Shown here piece after piece: positions 23,426 through 34,685 of a stretch of 64,000 bases of DNA. A program made the translations under genes and the position numbers. The notes beneath the pieces were generated by a model that saw nothing but the letters and a program-made list of their open reading frames with translations, did no database searches and was not told where the DNA came from. The DNA is from Watersipora subatra (lineage: Eukaryota > Bryozoa > Gymnolaemata > Cheilostomatida > Watersiporidae): positions 27,090,558 to 27,154,557 of the forward strand of contig NC_088714.1 in NCBI RefSeq assembly GCF_963576615.1, written 5' to 3'. The number at the start of each line of letters is the position of its first letter. The stretch's first letter is position 1.

Positions 23426-25240
23426 GCTTTCAATTATAGAAGTTTTCAATTCATAGAACTCTATGAACACGTATTTGCTTAAACAAAAGTGAAAACTACC
23501 AGCCGTTCATTATATGTAGTTGAGAACTCTTTTGGGTTTGAAAAACAAATAATTTTATTTAATTAAAAATTTCAACATTGAGATTTTACTTTGAACACGG
23601 TATTTAAATTTTAAGTTGAACATTCTGCAACAAGAAAAGAATTAGAATTCACTAAAACTTGGCTGTCTTTTTAACATTTTGAATAAAAGCTAAATTATTT
23701 TCTTCTTTTTGCACTGTTGAACAGCGCTGAAATTCTGACTTGAAATACTACAATTTAAATATTTTATTTAGCGTAAACATGACATTGCATCAAGGAGCTG
23801 ATATACATACGAAGCCTACTTCATGCGATAATCAAAATTATCTAGTCGTACACTCTTTCCAAAAATATGACTATTGGAACAAATAAAATCAGTTTTTCCA
23901 AGAACTTTGCTGAGCTTCTGAGTTTAAGGGCCAATCAGATCTGCACTATTTACTTGTCTGCGAGATGATTGGTGCATGAGTGAATAACCAAACCATCGCT
24001 ACAGAAACAAATATCAGGCATCAACTAGCCAAAGGAGAATAAGACAAAAGCGAATTACTATAACCTTTTGAACTTTGTCACAGAAATCTACTCGATCAAT
24101 GATTTCTATCTATTTCTTCATTTTGGCATGCATTCATTTTTACTATTATTATGCATTCATTTTTGTTGAACGGCAAGAGTGGGTCTTAAAAGAGTTAGCA
24201 TAACAATATTAAAAAAATGTCCCAAATAAAATTTTTATTTTGTTCGGGTTTAAAAAAACTCCTTGAAAATATAATTATATTTTAATAAAATTGTCCAAGT
24301 TTATGTCATTATATTAGTTGATATCTTTGCTAAAATTGATTGGTTTATTCTGGTACACCTTTGACTACTTTGACAACATCTTTTGCTTTTGCATGTTTGT
24401 AAATAATTTAGATCTATAGATTTGTCTATGAAATTTGAGTAACTAAGGCTATGGCACAGAATAGCAATGTAATGCCCTCAATAAAGGCTAAACGTCTAGT
24501 AGTGAGGCTGTGTACTTGTGATCTGGCACCTTTAGCCCTGTTGGATATAATCTCATCAGCATTATACGAGCTGCTCTAGTATACAACATTTTGACATTTT
24601 AGGCTCATCAAATAATATCTCCCAACTATTTAAAATAAATTAAAAATTATAGCAGACTGTAATAATAATATAATAATAATAGATTTATTGTCTTATATTT
24701 ATTGGTTTGACTAATTGTTTGCTCAATGCTCATAAAAATATATTTTCTATCACTGCCCCAGACTTCGAGTGAGTAAGTCATACCACATATACATACTCTG
24801 AAATGGTATAATGATAATAAATAACGCAAACAAAAGGTATTTATTATTCGAAATTACTATTAATAAGGTATAGAATTACAACAAAAACTACTACAAAAAG
24901 ATGAGCTACAGCAAAAACATGTAATGGACATGCATATACAAAAATATAAAAAATTATATATATAAAGCAAAATAAAGGTTAAATATCTACATACTTTTCT
25001 ATGTTATTAGCTACTGACAGTTCCATGCATTTGCATTCCTTAGGCTCTACTAGGTGTAATAAGCCTACATGCTAGTACAGCCTGAGAAATGCGAATGCAC
25101 GAAATAGCCAGTAGGTAGAAACAGTGGTAAGCATACATTTAAACTTTGTTATATTTTATTAAAAGCTCCATTAAATTGTTGAGCACCTTCTCTTTAGTCA
25201 ATTTAGTATAATTTTCACTAGTATACTAACTTATTTGTCA
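23426..25240. other. intergenic AT-rich stretch
   Basis: No gene, hairpin or tandem repeat that I can support. Confidence 0.4.
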
Positions 25241-25358
25241 TACAAATATATAATATAAATATATATATATATACATACATGTTTATACATATATATAAAC
25301 ATATATACAAATATATAAACATATATACAAATATATAATATATATTATAATATACATG

Positions 25359-25389
<31 letters not shown>

Positions 25390-25394
25390 ATATA
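25241..25394. repeat. TA/TATACA microsatellite
   Basis: Imperfect alternating TA and ATATAAACATATATAC units. Confidence 0.8.
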
Positions 25395-25854
25395 CCAGGA
25401 GAACCAGGAGAATGCCCAGCACAGGTATTACAAATCAGCTTATAATTACTGCCAGGCAATGTAGTTGCCTGCCATTAGCCTGGCACTATACCAATGGCTA
25501 TTTTGAGTGAGCTAGTATTGCTAAATTTACTAATAAGCGCCGTGAGAGCAATCATAGCATGACGTTGCGCTGTAACGCAGAGCTGTGTGCGTATATTCAC
25601 TGACATAGCGACATATATCGCCCAGTGAGTCCATCAATATCGCGTAGCATAATGATTTAGCATATCGTCTAGAAAATGGGAGGTTCCGATATCAAATCTT
25701 CTGTGATACGGATTCTTTATCCCAAGAATTTAATAGCTATAGCTGGACATACACAAACCTTGAGATTTATGTATAGATATATATGTAGGCCTATATATAT
25801 AAGTAAAAGCGTAAGATCTGAGCAGAGTGCTCAATGATAAAATCAGAGCAAGTT

Positions 25855-26123
25855 AAAATCAATAAAACAGACTATAACTTTAGATAAAACACTTGATTAC
25901 TATTAGTTTCATGCTTGGTAAGAGCAATCTTCAGATAAATGTTAGCACCAGTTTTGGTTACTTATTTACAGCTAGAACTATTAAAATTACTAAAACTTCA
26001 TAGCTGGAAGATTATGGATTTTTCCTAGTGCTAACATTTTATCTGCAGATTGCTCTTACCAAGCATGAAACTAATAGTAATAAAATGTTTTATCTGAAGT
26101 TATAGTCTGTTTTATTGATTTTA
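25855..26123. repeat. long inverted repeat (foldback), ~95 bp arms
   Basis: Left arm 25855-25948 and right arm 26028-26123 are near-exact inverses over about 95 bases with a few differences, around an 80-base loop. No terminal duplication was found. It is probably a MITE or foldback element; a transcript would form a long hairpin RNA. Confidence 0.75.
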
Positions 26124-26700
26124 TATGTATATATATTTATTTATTTATCTTATATTTTATATAAGATACATATATATGTGTATATTATATATATGACATA
26201 TACACATATAAATATACCTATATACAATCAATATATACATATGTTTATATGTATGTATATGTGTACTTGTGTTTAGCAATATATATATTATACATTTGTA
26301 ATATATATGTATACAAGTGTACATGTATAAATTGTATATTTATATATATCTATGCATACATATATATTATATATTAATATATATATTTATATAAATGACA
26401 GATAAGTTAGTATAATTGTAAAAGTTGTACTATATATTATTTTAATATGATTCAATTATGTAATATATAATTATACAATTATTATATAGTTGTATAATTG
26501 TACATATTATAATCATACAATTATACAGTTATGAAACTATATTATACAATTATAATTATATAATTGTATAATATAGTTATATAATTGTAATGGTGCAATT
26601 ATATATAAGTATCTTATAAAATATATATATATATTTACATATACAGTTATATATATTGCTTTTAAATATATACTTGTGTATATAATTATAATACTATATA
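26124..26700. repeat. AT-rich satellite-like tract
   Basis: About 580 bases of near-pure A/T with TATA, TATACA and TATAATTGTA units, including many small palindromes built on 'ataattgtat'. Confidence 0.7.
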
Positions 26701-26900
26701 AAAAAGTTTAATATATGTATTAAATTTCTCCAAACAATTACTAAAAATAGGCCAATATTTTCAAGAATTTGGAATATTTAATAAACTAAGTGTTTATGTG
26801 ATTGTTGCAATTGCACAAATCATTTTTGTGGTATTGCTCTAATTACCCACTAGTGCATTCAGTGGCAGAGTTATAAAGAATACTTAAATACAAACACAAG

Positions 26901-27464
26901 ATGGCTTACTGTACAGTGCAGGCACGAAGCAAGCAGACAGATGACTATTACGCTAGTATTATATATGTCGACTTCTCGAACCAGGCTCCAGCTAGTACCA
27001 TTCCATTTTACACCGTACAAGCAGCTAAAACTCCTGAAACTCAAGGTTGTTCGGCGGTTCCAGTTGGTTCGCTAGCTATGATGCAAACAGATTGTAATAC
27101 TCAAAGTTGGAAAAGGAGAGATACCGATACAGAGTTGTTAAGTATCAAAACCCTCAGTAAACGAGATGAGTGGCATGTCAGGTTTGCATCTGGCGCTTTC
27201 ATAGGGTCTGTTGTCAACAATGAGGGACTCAATAAATTTGGAAACAAATCGTTTAACATAAAGCCGGCAGCCATTGGAAGAAGCTATGCGTTTACAGTTC
27301 AAAACGCGGAGCAAGAAGAGCTAGCCGGCATCTACGTCCTGCATGACAGAGTTCAGGTTACTTTTGTCATCGGACTTGATATATCGTCTGAGACGAAACT
27401 ATTGGTTCTCGTTGCTGTATTTAAGTTTGCGCTAGCAAGAAGTTTACTGCCAGCGAAGAAATAA
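26901..27464 (+). CDS. uncharacterised ~187 aa protein, paralogue 3
   Basis: Single-exon frame of 187 residues starting in 'aagATGg' context, like paralogue 1. Family unrecognised. It shares DDYYASIIYVDF (residues 14-25), TQSWKRR (about 72-78), HDRVQVTFxxGLDI (about 150-163) and LLVLVAVFKFALARSLLP (about 169-186) with the two neighbours. It has the best-preserved C-terminal segment of the three. There is no signal peptide. A TATAAAG at 26872-26878 lies only 22 bases before the ATG, too close for a normal 5' UTR, so it may be chance. AATAAA at about 27503 follows the stop by some 40 bases. A tubby/LURP-one-like fold is possible but unproven. Confidence 0.65.
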   Translation: MAYCTVQARSKQTDDYYASIIYVDFSNQAPASTIPFYTVQAAKTPETQGCSAVPVGSLAMMQTDCNTQSWKRRDTDTELLSIKTLSKRDEWHVRFASGAFIGSVVNNEGLNKFGNKSFNIKPAAIGRSYAFTVQNAEQEELAGIYVLHDRVQVTFVIGLDISSETKLLVLVAVFKFALARSLLPAKK

Positions 27465-27502
27465 TTTATTTTAGTATTATCTAGAATGCTTTAACGGATA
27501 TT

Positions 27503-27508
27503 AATAAA
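27503..27508 (+). terminator. poly(A) signal AATAAA of paralogue 3
   Basis: AATAAA about 40 bases after the stop codon of the gene at 26901-27464. Confidence 0.5.
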
Positions 27509-27972
27509 TAAAAGGATGACCAAGCAAACCAGTTTAATGATTTCATTTTGTTTTGAAAACATTATAAAAAACTGATTATTATAAAAAAAGCTTTAAAAAT
27601 ATTCATCAAAAATCAGACAATAAGATTAGTAAAAGAATTATGTTAATTATAACAACAATAAAACATAGTTAACTCGTTAGCATAGTTAACTTGTTAACAA
27701 CTATGTTAACAATTATGTTAACAATAAAACTAGTACATTATTGATAGATAGAAAAAGAATTCACAAAATATCTAATAATAGCTCACTAACATTCAATGAA
27801 AATGTTTTTGTTGCTACATTGGCTTAGGGATACGCTCGTTACTTTTTTTTTAATTTCTAAGTAAATTGAAAACTAATTCAGCTTATCTATATAGATCTAA
27901 AATTTGTCGCCGTCCTCTGTGCAGATGTCTGCCTGTTCAGTTGAAGCTATTAAACTCTTGGAATAATAATCT

Positions 27973-28156
27973 CTCTGCGCGCTGGTTTTGAACTCTGGGC
28001 AACTGTAATCACAAGTTGAAACCACTCGTTCAACCACTGAGCTATACAGTCCTTAGCATGCTAGCACTTTTATCATTTACCGTATACCTTATGCACACGC
28101 ATACGGTGCAAAGGTGCACGCCAAATGTGCACTTTTGATTACTAACTAATATTACC
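27973..28156. repeat. tRNA-like segment and left part of R1 copy 3
   Basis: Read on the minus strand, about 27973-28055 contains an A box-like 'tagctcagtggttgaacg' and a B box-like 'gagttcaaaacc', but the acceptor arms do not pair, so it is a tRNA-derived repeat rather than a tRNA gene. The following bases up to 28156 align with copy 1 near 180-270. The copy is split here by the BEL/Pao insertion and continues after 35994. Confidence 0.45.
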
Positions 28157-28752
28157 TGTAGCGAATCCCCTGGTTCGTAGTTATATTGTCACATACGGGT
28201 GATGAGGCATAGTGTATATTCTATTAAAAGTTTATTATATATGCTTGTCAACACCGTGAAACTACAATAAAACAATAACTCGATTGTCGATAAAGGTTAT
28301 TGAAAGTATGCTAATTATACAGGTAGCCATCTGCAAAGCCATTTAGAAACATATAAAATAAAACACATAAAATGAAAAATATAATATTTACCTTAATAAC
28401 ACATCCAGGAGATTGCTAAATAGTATGTGATTCTCCTTCTGTTTAACTCTTGATTATATGTGTATGCGATAGATATTGGTGTAATGATGAAACTTAATAC
28501 AGATAAAAGAAGGTATCAGCATCAAAAAATGAGGCTTAAAAACTACATGTTGTTGGCTCAAAGGCTGACAAAACAATGACACCTAATCAAGCTGTATGGC
28601 ACTGTGGCAAGTCAGACAGACCACACAAGACCATTAGACCACCCAAGATCAACTGGCATTCGCTCTGGGCAGGAACAGTGAATCACACTTGGTGACTAGA
28701 TATTGCAGTGCACTATCAAATTAGGAAATTTAACAGACAGCAGAACTTTACA
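28157..28752 (-). repeat. 3' LTR of the BEL/Pao element
   Basis: 596 bp direct repeat of 35394-35989. Mismatches are visible in the 'agaaggtatcagc' and 'caagatcaactgg' stretches only. Confidence 0.95.
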
Positions 28753-28792
28753 CTCCCACCTTAAATTTTCATAATTTTCAACATGATTGGTG

Positions 28793-31700
28793 CTAGCACA
28801 TATTATTTGATTTGACTGGTAAAAGTTTAATCAATTTCACAACTGGTCTGATTAGAAATTTTCCAGAGTTTTTTGCCTGTACACGGTTGCCTAACAGTAC
28901 TTTAGCTGAGCGTATTTGTCCATCTTGAGATGTGTAACAATCAGAAACTCGGCCTTTTAACCAGACATTTCTTGTTGTTTGGTCATCTTTGATTAATACG
29001 ATGTCACCTACTGCTATATTATTTGTTGTCTTGTGAACCCACTTTTGACGAGAATGCAGTTGGGATAAGTATTCTGTCTTCCATCTTTTCCAGAATACAT
29101 TAGCAATGTGTTGAACCGCGCGCCAGCGCTTGCGACTGTACATATCGGACTCATCAAAGCTTCCAGGGGGCGGTAGGGTAACATCAGATTTCATAGTCAG
29201 AAGCATGTTAGGACTTAGAGGCATGTCTTCTTCAGTAACCACAGATAGTGGTCTGGAGTTTATGATGGCCATGACTTCGTACATCAAGGTGCGAAGGTGG
29301 CTTGTGTCAAGCCTATCACTATGAGACTTCAAAAGAGACTGAAGGACATTTCTAGCAGTTCGGATCATACGTTCCCAAACGCCACCCATGTGACTGGCGC
29401 TGGGAGGATTGAGTTTAAACTCAAGCACGCCTTTTTCTGTTAAATCTTGAACAGCTCCAACAAAGTTGGTGCCCTGGTCACACCAGATCTTTCTAATAGG
29501 CCCGCGAATAGCTATAACGTTTCGAATTCCGTTCACAAAGGCTGTTGTGCTCATATCGTCCAAAACTTCAAGGTGCACTGCTCTGCTTGCGAGGCATGTT
29601 ACCATGAGTCCATATCGTTTTAGCTCTGTCCTTCTATCTTTGACCATGAATGGTCCAAAACAATCGATCCCACAATAGCTGAAGGGAGGCGATTGGCTAG
29701 ATCTTTCATGAGGAAGTGAGGCCATTTGGGGTGTTGGAGGTTTAGCTCGGTGGGATCGACAAGTAATACACTGGTGTATCAAAGAGGCTATTATACTTCT
29801 GGCACCTATTATCCAGTACCCAGAAGATCTCATCTTGGCCAATGTGAAGCATCTTCCTTGATGGGCCACTTGCTCATGAAGATGCTGAAGAAGAAGGCGA
29901 GTAAAATGCCCACTTTTGGGAAGCAGAATTGGATGTTTCTCAGAAAAACTGAGAGCTGTGCTGCGATTGAGGCGGCCTCCTATTCTCATTACTCCATTTT
30001 CATCCAGAAAAGGGTTCAGGTTGAAAACTGTACTCTTTGGATTTAGTGGCTGCTCTTTTGTCAGAGATTGCACTTCTGGAAAATGCTCAGCTTGTATGCA
30101 TTTAACTATGTACAGGAGTGGTGCGTTAATTGGCAGTTGAGTGCCCTTTAACTTGGCTACTCTATTGAGAAAGAATTTAGTGACTTTGATAGCTTTATTC
30201 CAACTAGAGAATCGCTGTAGTCGCTGATAGAGAGTTTGACTGGGACTAGAAATCGTTTGGACACAAAGGGATTTGACTTCAGGGTCATCAGGTTTTACTT
30301 CGGGTGTCAACTGATCAGGAAATTGCATAGGTTCCTTCCAGAGAAAATCTGGACCTGTAAGCCAGTTAGATTTTAACAGCTGAGTGATAGTCAGGCCTCT
30401 TGAAGTGTGATCGGCAGGGTTTTGATCTGTAGGGACATAGCGCCAATTTTCAGGACTTGAATTGTCTCTCACCTGCTGAACTCTATTAGTCACATAAAGA
30501 TGAAACTTTTTAGTTGTGTTTTTAATGTACCCAAGAACAATTTGAGAATCTGTCCAAAAGGTTTCTGTGGTATCAATCTCTAGCTCAGATTTAATAAATC
30601 TGGACACTTTAGCTGCGGTAACCGCTGCTTGCAGTTCCATGCGCGGAATGGTTATGGGCTTGATTGGTGCTACTCTGCTCTTGCTCATTACAAGTGAACA
30701 ATTTACTTGTCCTTGTGTGTTTACTAGTCTGAGATAACTAACCTCACCGTAACCACGAGTACTTGCGTCACAGAAGTGATGTAGCTCAGCCTTGAAGATG
30801 TCGCCAAAGTCTGTCGGTTGATAACATCTTTGGATGCTTATGTTTGTTAAGTCTGGAATAGAAGCTTTCCATTCCTTCCATAGTGACAATAAATCACCTG
30901 TCAGGTGATCATCCCAAGAAGCTGAACTTCTACACATATCCTGTAGAATGTTTTTGCCAATTAAAATATATGGCGAGAGGAATCCAAGAGGGTCAAAGAT
31001 TGAGGCCACCGTAGATAGTACACCCCGTCGGGTGTCTGGTTTTGTAGCAGTGTCATGGTGAAAGGTAAAATTATCCTTTTCAGTGTCCCATAGAATACCA
31101 AGTGATCGCTCTTGGGGAAGCGGATCAGAAGATAGGTCAAGACTAGCAATGGCACGGGCGCACTCACTTCTTGGAAGTTGTGACATCACTTCGCGGCTGT
31201 TGGATGCTATTTTGTGAAGTCTTAACTGGCCGGCAGCACATAGTTCACGTGTCTCATAAATGAGAGAAACTGCTTCAGCCTCATTGAAGACACTTGTGAG
31301 ACCGTCATCAACATAAAAGTTGCGGTGAACAAATTGATGAGATGCAGAATGGCCAGACAATAATGAATTATATTGATCGGCGAGAAATCGAAGTCCATAT
31401 GTTGCGCAAGCGGGCGAAGATCTAGCCCCGAAAAGATGCACTGTCATTTTGAAAGTAGCTAGATTTCCATCACAATCATACCAAATAAACTGTAAATAGT
31501 CTTGGTGCTCTGGTTTCACCTTGAATTGGTGAAACATCCGTTCTATATCACCCATGAAGGCTACAGGGTTCAAACGAAATCTAAGAAGAATGCCTTGAAG
31601 ATCATTCATGTGATCGGGTCCTTGTAGTAGAAAGTCATTTAAACTGACTCCTCCCACTTTAGCAGCGCAATCAAACACAACGCGAATACGGTCAGGCTTG

Positions 31701-33130
31701 CGAGGATGAAAGACACCGAAATGAGGAATATACCAAGAGTTGGTAGTGTCGTCGGTTGCCAGAACTGCTTCCCCCTTTGTGATGATGTCAGACATAAATT
31801 CGTGGTATTGCAGTTTATATATGGCATCTTTTTTGAACTTTTTTTCAAGAAGATGAAATCTGTGCATTGCAGTAGTTTTTGTGTCAATGCTGAGCGGTTT
31901 AGCCTTGAATGGTAATGGCATTGTTATGTAACCCTGCTTATCTTTATGAATTTGCTCTTTCATAATTTTTAGGAATTTGAGATCATCGATTGACATTGTC
32001 TTTATCTCATCAGCGTGATTTGTTTGAAAGTCAGAACTAAGAACTTTTAGTATTTGTTGTTCGAATTTATCTGTGTTGGGGAAGTCAGGAGTTTCTGTTT
32101 TGATTTTAAAAGAGATACATTTTCTAGTCGTTGGCTGTTGTACTGCCAAGTTTACTATTGTCCCAGATTGAATGGTATGAGCGCAACTGTTGTAGCTGTG
32201 TGCAGAGTTTGTGGCGTTTCCCATCAAGATCCAACCCAAGTCAGTGAGACGAGCAAAGGGCTCATGGTCTTCTCTACTGATTTCTTGTCTAGATATAAAC
32301 ACATGTGGAAGATTGTTTCCAATCAACAATCCGAGCTCGAGGCTGGCTGCTTTTTGAGCAGAGATGAACTGAGAGGCAAGATGTTGTAAGTGTGGCCAGT
32401 TTTGCACTGATGTGGCATTGGGTATCTCTTCTGAGTTGAAAGGTATTTTGCTTGTGCTTATGCACGGTGGAAGTCTACTTGCTCTGCTCTGATGGTAGCC
32501 ACGAACCAGCAGTCCTGAGGCCGCTTGGCGCATTGAATCAGTGCCCTCAGTATCAGTAAGTGTACTAATTTTCATAGCTGCATCACAGGTCTGTACATTG
32601 AGCTTGTCAAGGGTATTTTGAGTGATGAAGGTTCGATTTGAACCGGAGTCTAGCAAGGTAAACACCAGAACTTCTTTTTCAGGATTATCTTTGGTTGAAA
32701 TATACACTGGTATTGTCCATGACATGATATTAGCTGGTCTGGTGTCGGAACAGTTTAGGGCTGTTGCTGATTTCTCACTGTCTGTTTGTATTACTTCTAT
32801 AGGAGTCTTACTTTTGCTGTCTTTATCTTTTACGTAGTATTCATGAAATACTGTGAGGTGCTGTTGGTTGCAATTTTTCTTTATGCATTTCTCTGGAGAC
32901 CGACAATCAGTCATTCGGTGTCCAGGCTTAGAACATGCAAAACATAAGTTATGGCTCATGAAAAACCTTTCGATTTCGGAGTGTATTTGCTTACCAAGCT
33001 TGAAACAAGTACCCGTCGTATGATTGTTCATGTTGCAGTTCAAGCATGGGTATTTGTTTTGTTTCAGACCATTGGCATTGTAACAATTGTGAGACTTACC
33101 GTCAGCTATGGTTGCTGTCGAAAAAGACAT
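28793..33130 (-). CDS. pol: BEL/Pao Pol polyprotein (protease, RT, RNase H, integrase)
   Basis: Open frame of 1445 codons from its first ATG. In order: two CCHC zinc knuckles (C29-x2-C-x4-H-x4-C42 and C63 to C76), a retropepsin-type protease with D161-S-G, reverse transcriptase with Y-V-D-D at 606-609, RNase H with D788-A-S, an HHCC integrase zinc motif (H1085, H1090, C1121, C1124), integrase core residues D1156, D1218 and E1253 (34 residues between the last two), and a C-terminal DUF5641-like region with VGDIVLIKDD. All catalytic residues are present and there is no stop, so the protein should be functional. The frame is +1 relative to Gag and stays open upstream of this ATG, overlapping the end of gag by about 30 bases, so the real N-terminus may be a frameshift fusion. 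Confidence 0.95.
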   Translation of the reverse strand: MSFSTATIADGKSHNCYNANGLKQNKYPCLNCNMNNHTTGTCFKLGKQIHSEIERFFMSHNLCFACSKPGHRMTDCRSPEKCIKKNCNQQHLTVFHEYYVKDKDSKSKTPIEVIQTDSEKSATALNCSDTRPANIMSWTIPVYISTKDNPEKEVLVFTLLDSGSNRTFITQNTLDKLNVQTCDAAMKISTLTDTEGTDSMRQAASGLLVRGYHQSRASRLPPCISTSKIPFNSEEIPNATSVQNWPHLQHLASQFISAQKAASLELGLLIGNNLPHVFISRQEISREDHEPFARLTDLGWILMGNATNSAHSYNSCAHTIQSGTIVNLAVQQPTTRKCISFKIKTETPDFPNTDKFEQQILKVLSSDFQTNHADEIKTMSIDDLKFLKIMKEQIHKDKQGYITMPLPFKAKPLSIDTKTTAMHRFHLLEKKFKKDAIYKLQYHEFMSDIITKGEAVLATDDTTNSWYIPHFGVFHPRKPDRIRVVFDCAAKVGGVSLNDFLLQGPDHMNDLQGILLRFRLNPVAFMGDIERMFHQFKVKPEHQDYLQFIWYDCDGNLATFKMTVHLFGARSSPACATYGLRFLADQYNSLLSGHSASHQFVHRNFYVDDGLTSVFNEAEAVSLIYETRELCAAGQLRLHKIASNSREVMSQLPRSECARAIASLDLSSDPLPQERSLGILWDTEKDNFTFHHDTATKPDTRRGVLSTVASIFDPLGFLSPYILIGKNILQDMCRSSASWDDHLTGDLLSLWKEWKASIPDLTNISIQRCYQPTDFGDIFKAELHHFCDASTRGYGEVSYLRLVNTQGQVNCSLVMSKSRVAPIKPITIPRMELQAAVTAAKVSRFIKSELEIDTTETFWTDSQIVLGYIKNTTKKFHLYVTNRVQQVRDNSSPENWRYVPTDQNPADHTSRGLTITQLLKSNWLTGPDFLWKEPMQFPDQLTPEVKPDDPEVKSLCVQTISSPSQTLYQRLQRFSSWNKAIKVTKFFLNRVAKLKGTQLPINAPLLYIVKCIQAEHFPEVQSLTKEQPLNPKSTVFNLNPFLDENGVMRIGGRLNRSTALSFSEKHPILLPKSGHFTRLLLQHLHEQVAHQGRCFTLAKMRSSGYWIIGARSIIASLIHQCITCRSHRAKPPTPQMASLPHERSSQSPPFSYCGIDCFGPFMVKDRRTELKRYGLMVTCLASRAVHLEVLDDMSTTAFVNGIRNVIAIRGPIRKIWCDQGTNFVGAVQDLTEKGVLEFKLNPPSASHMGGVWERMIRTARNVLQSLLKSHSDRLDTSHLRTLMYEVMAIINSRPLSVVTEEDMPLSPNMLLTMKSDVTLPPPGSFDESDMYSRKRWRAVQHIANVFWKRWKTEYLSQLHSRQKWVHKTTNNIAVGDIVLIKDDQTTRNVWLKGRVSDCYTSQDGQIRSAKVLLGNRVQAKNSGKFLIRPVVKLIKLLPVKSNNMC

Positions 33131-33167
33131 GATTTTGTTGCTTTTGTCGCTTTTACCTTTTACTGAC

Positions 33168-34685
33168 TTATCTGTTTTTCCAGTCTTGATACGCTTTAGT
33201 CAATGTGTTGTTTAATGTGTCAGATTCATGAACTAGAAAGTCGATGAATTCTTGGAGTGGTGGAAACTTGCTCAATTTCTTCTCCAGTTTTGTGGCCTTT
33301 GCTGTCCATCTGTGAGCAATATGTAATGGAAGTTTTCGTATCAGCCGCTTGTTTACAGATTCAGAACCAAGGTTCAAATCACTATCACATTCTGAACAAA
33401 CTTCAAGAAAGTCAATGAAGTCTTCTAACTGTTCGCCGTCATTTGCTTCAATTTTTTGCCAGCTGAGTAACTTTTCCTCCATGGCTTCCGCCACTATTTC
33501 TGGTTTGCCATATTTGGTGTCCAGTTTCTTCCAGGCAAGCATCCATGCACTTTCTGTTTTTCTATAGCTGAGGCCCTCTATTTTTTGCCAGGCCTTGCCT
33601 GTAACATATTGCTGCAGTTTGAGCCATTTTTTGCCTGGTGTACATGAACTGAAATCAAAGGTTTCGAAAAAGGAGGCCTTCCACTGCTGATACTTAAGTG
33701 TCTCACCCTTAAATATGGGTGGTTCATCAGGACGCTGGCGAACCGTGTTGATTGCTTCAGCAAGAGCAACAGGATCAAAGACTGTAGTAGGGGTACTAGA
33801 AATCGTCATAGGAGAACTATCTGGGGAAGCTCTTGGAAGGCGCAGTGGTGTGATCACCTCATTGGCAGGCCGTTGTGATGTTTGTCGGAATAACTCATTT
33901 GAGTCTTTTAGCTGTGTTTGTCCTGAATTTAACTTATTGGTGACAGGAGGGCGCAACAATGACTCATTGTTATCTTCCAATTTTTCTGCTATTGCTTGTG
34001 CGTAAATCTGCTCACGTTGGCGCTCAGCTTCTAACCCTGCTTTTAATTTAGCTTGTGCTATCAGACTTTTATTTCTTTGAACTTGTGTCTGAAGTTGGAG
34101 GCTTTCCTCCTCAAGTTGTTGAGATTTTATCTCGGCTTGAAGCTGGGCTTGTTTAGTTGCAGCAGCAGCTTTTGCCTCGGCCTGCATGATTTTGAGTGAC
34201 TGAGAAAGTCTGCTCGAGCCTGATTTACTAGACCTGGATTGTCTAGAGGAAAGAAAGGATGAATTTTTGGATTTTATGCTTTCTATGTCTGGCTCAGCGT
34301 GCTTGGTTCTTGTTACCAACTTATTCATACGAATTTCTAACTGGTCGATAACCTTCCTGTTATCAGCAAGCACGCGATCTATTTCTACAATGTCTTCCTT
34401 GTCAGGTTGTAAGTCGCTTTCATGAGCTTCTTTGTATGCACTATGCAGTTTTGTGATATTAACTGCACCTAATGTGATTTCTCCATGCATGCTGTTAAGC
34501 TGTTCATAGGAGAGTTCAATAGAGTTATCTCGCAAGTCATTTAATGTAGCTTTGTGACTTACACTGAGATTTTCAATAGTTGCTTGTAACTCAGACTTAA
34601 TTGACTGTATTTTTAGTCTTGGTGAAAACCTCCTACTGGTAGATTCTTCACTGTGAACAGAAGCGAGTTCTTCGCTATCAGACAT
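33168..34685 (-). CDS. gag: BEL/Pao Gag
   Basis: 505 codons. The first third is charged and Ser-rich. Residues about 165-245 are Ala/Gln/Glu/Lys-rich and predicted coiled coil. Residues about 310-450 contain PxFKGETLKYQQWKASFF and KWLKLQQYVTGKAWQKI, the pattern of the DUF1759 Gag domain of Pao-type elements. Gag assembles the particle that packages the element's RNA. The zinc knuckles usual at the Gag end are encoded in the pol frame, which argues that Gag-Pol is made by frameshifting, or that the knuckles are delivered only with Pol. It ends in AGA-TAA-G. Confidence 0.92.
   Translation of the reverse strand: MSDSEELASVHSEESTSRRFSPRLKIQSIKSELQATIENLSVSHKATLNDLRDNSIELSYEQLNSMHGEITLGAVNITKLHSAYKEAHESDLQPDKEDIVEIDRVLADNRKVIDQLEIRMNKLVTRTKHAEPDIESIKSKNSSFLSSRQSRSSKSGSSRLSQSLKIMQAEAKAAAATKQAQLQAEIKSQQLEEESLQLQTQVQRNKSLIAQAKLKAGLEAERQREQIYAQAIAEKLEDNNESLLRPPVTNKLNSGQTQLKDSNELFRQTSQRPANEVITPLRLPRASPDSSPMTISSTPTTVFDPVALAEAINTVRQRPDEPPIFKGETLKYQQWKASFFETFDFSSCTPGKKWLKLQQYVTGKAWQKIEGLSYRKTESAWMLAWKKLDTKYGKPEIVAEAMEEKLLSWQKIEANDGEQLEDFIDFLEVCSECDSDLNLGSESVNKRLIRKLPLHIAHRWTAKATKLEKKLSKFPPLQEFIDFLVHESDTLNNTLTKAYQDWKNR

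Noticed and set aside
27973..28055. Candidate tRNA gene on the minus strand
   Set aside because: Box A- and box B-like strings exist but the acceptor stem does not pair; treated as a tRNA-derived repeat.
29726..30046. Plus-strand frames across the retrotransposon
   Set aside because: Shadows of the long pol frame on the opposite strand.
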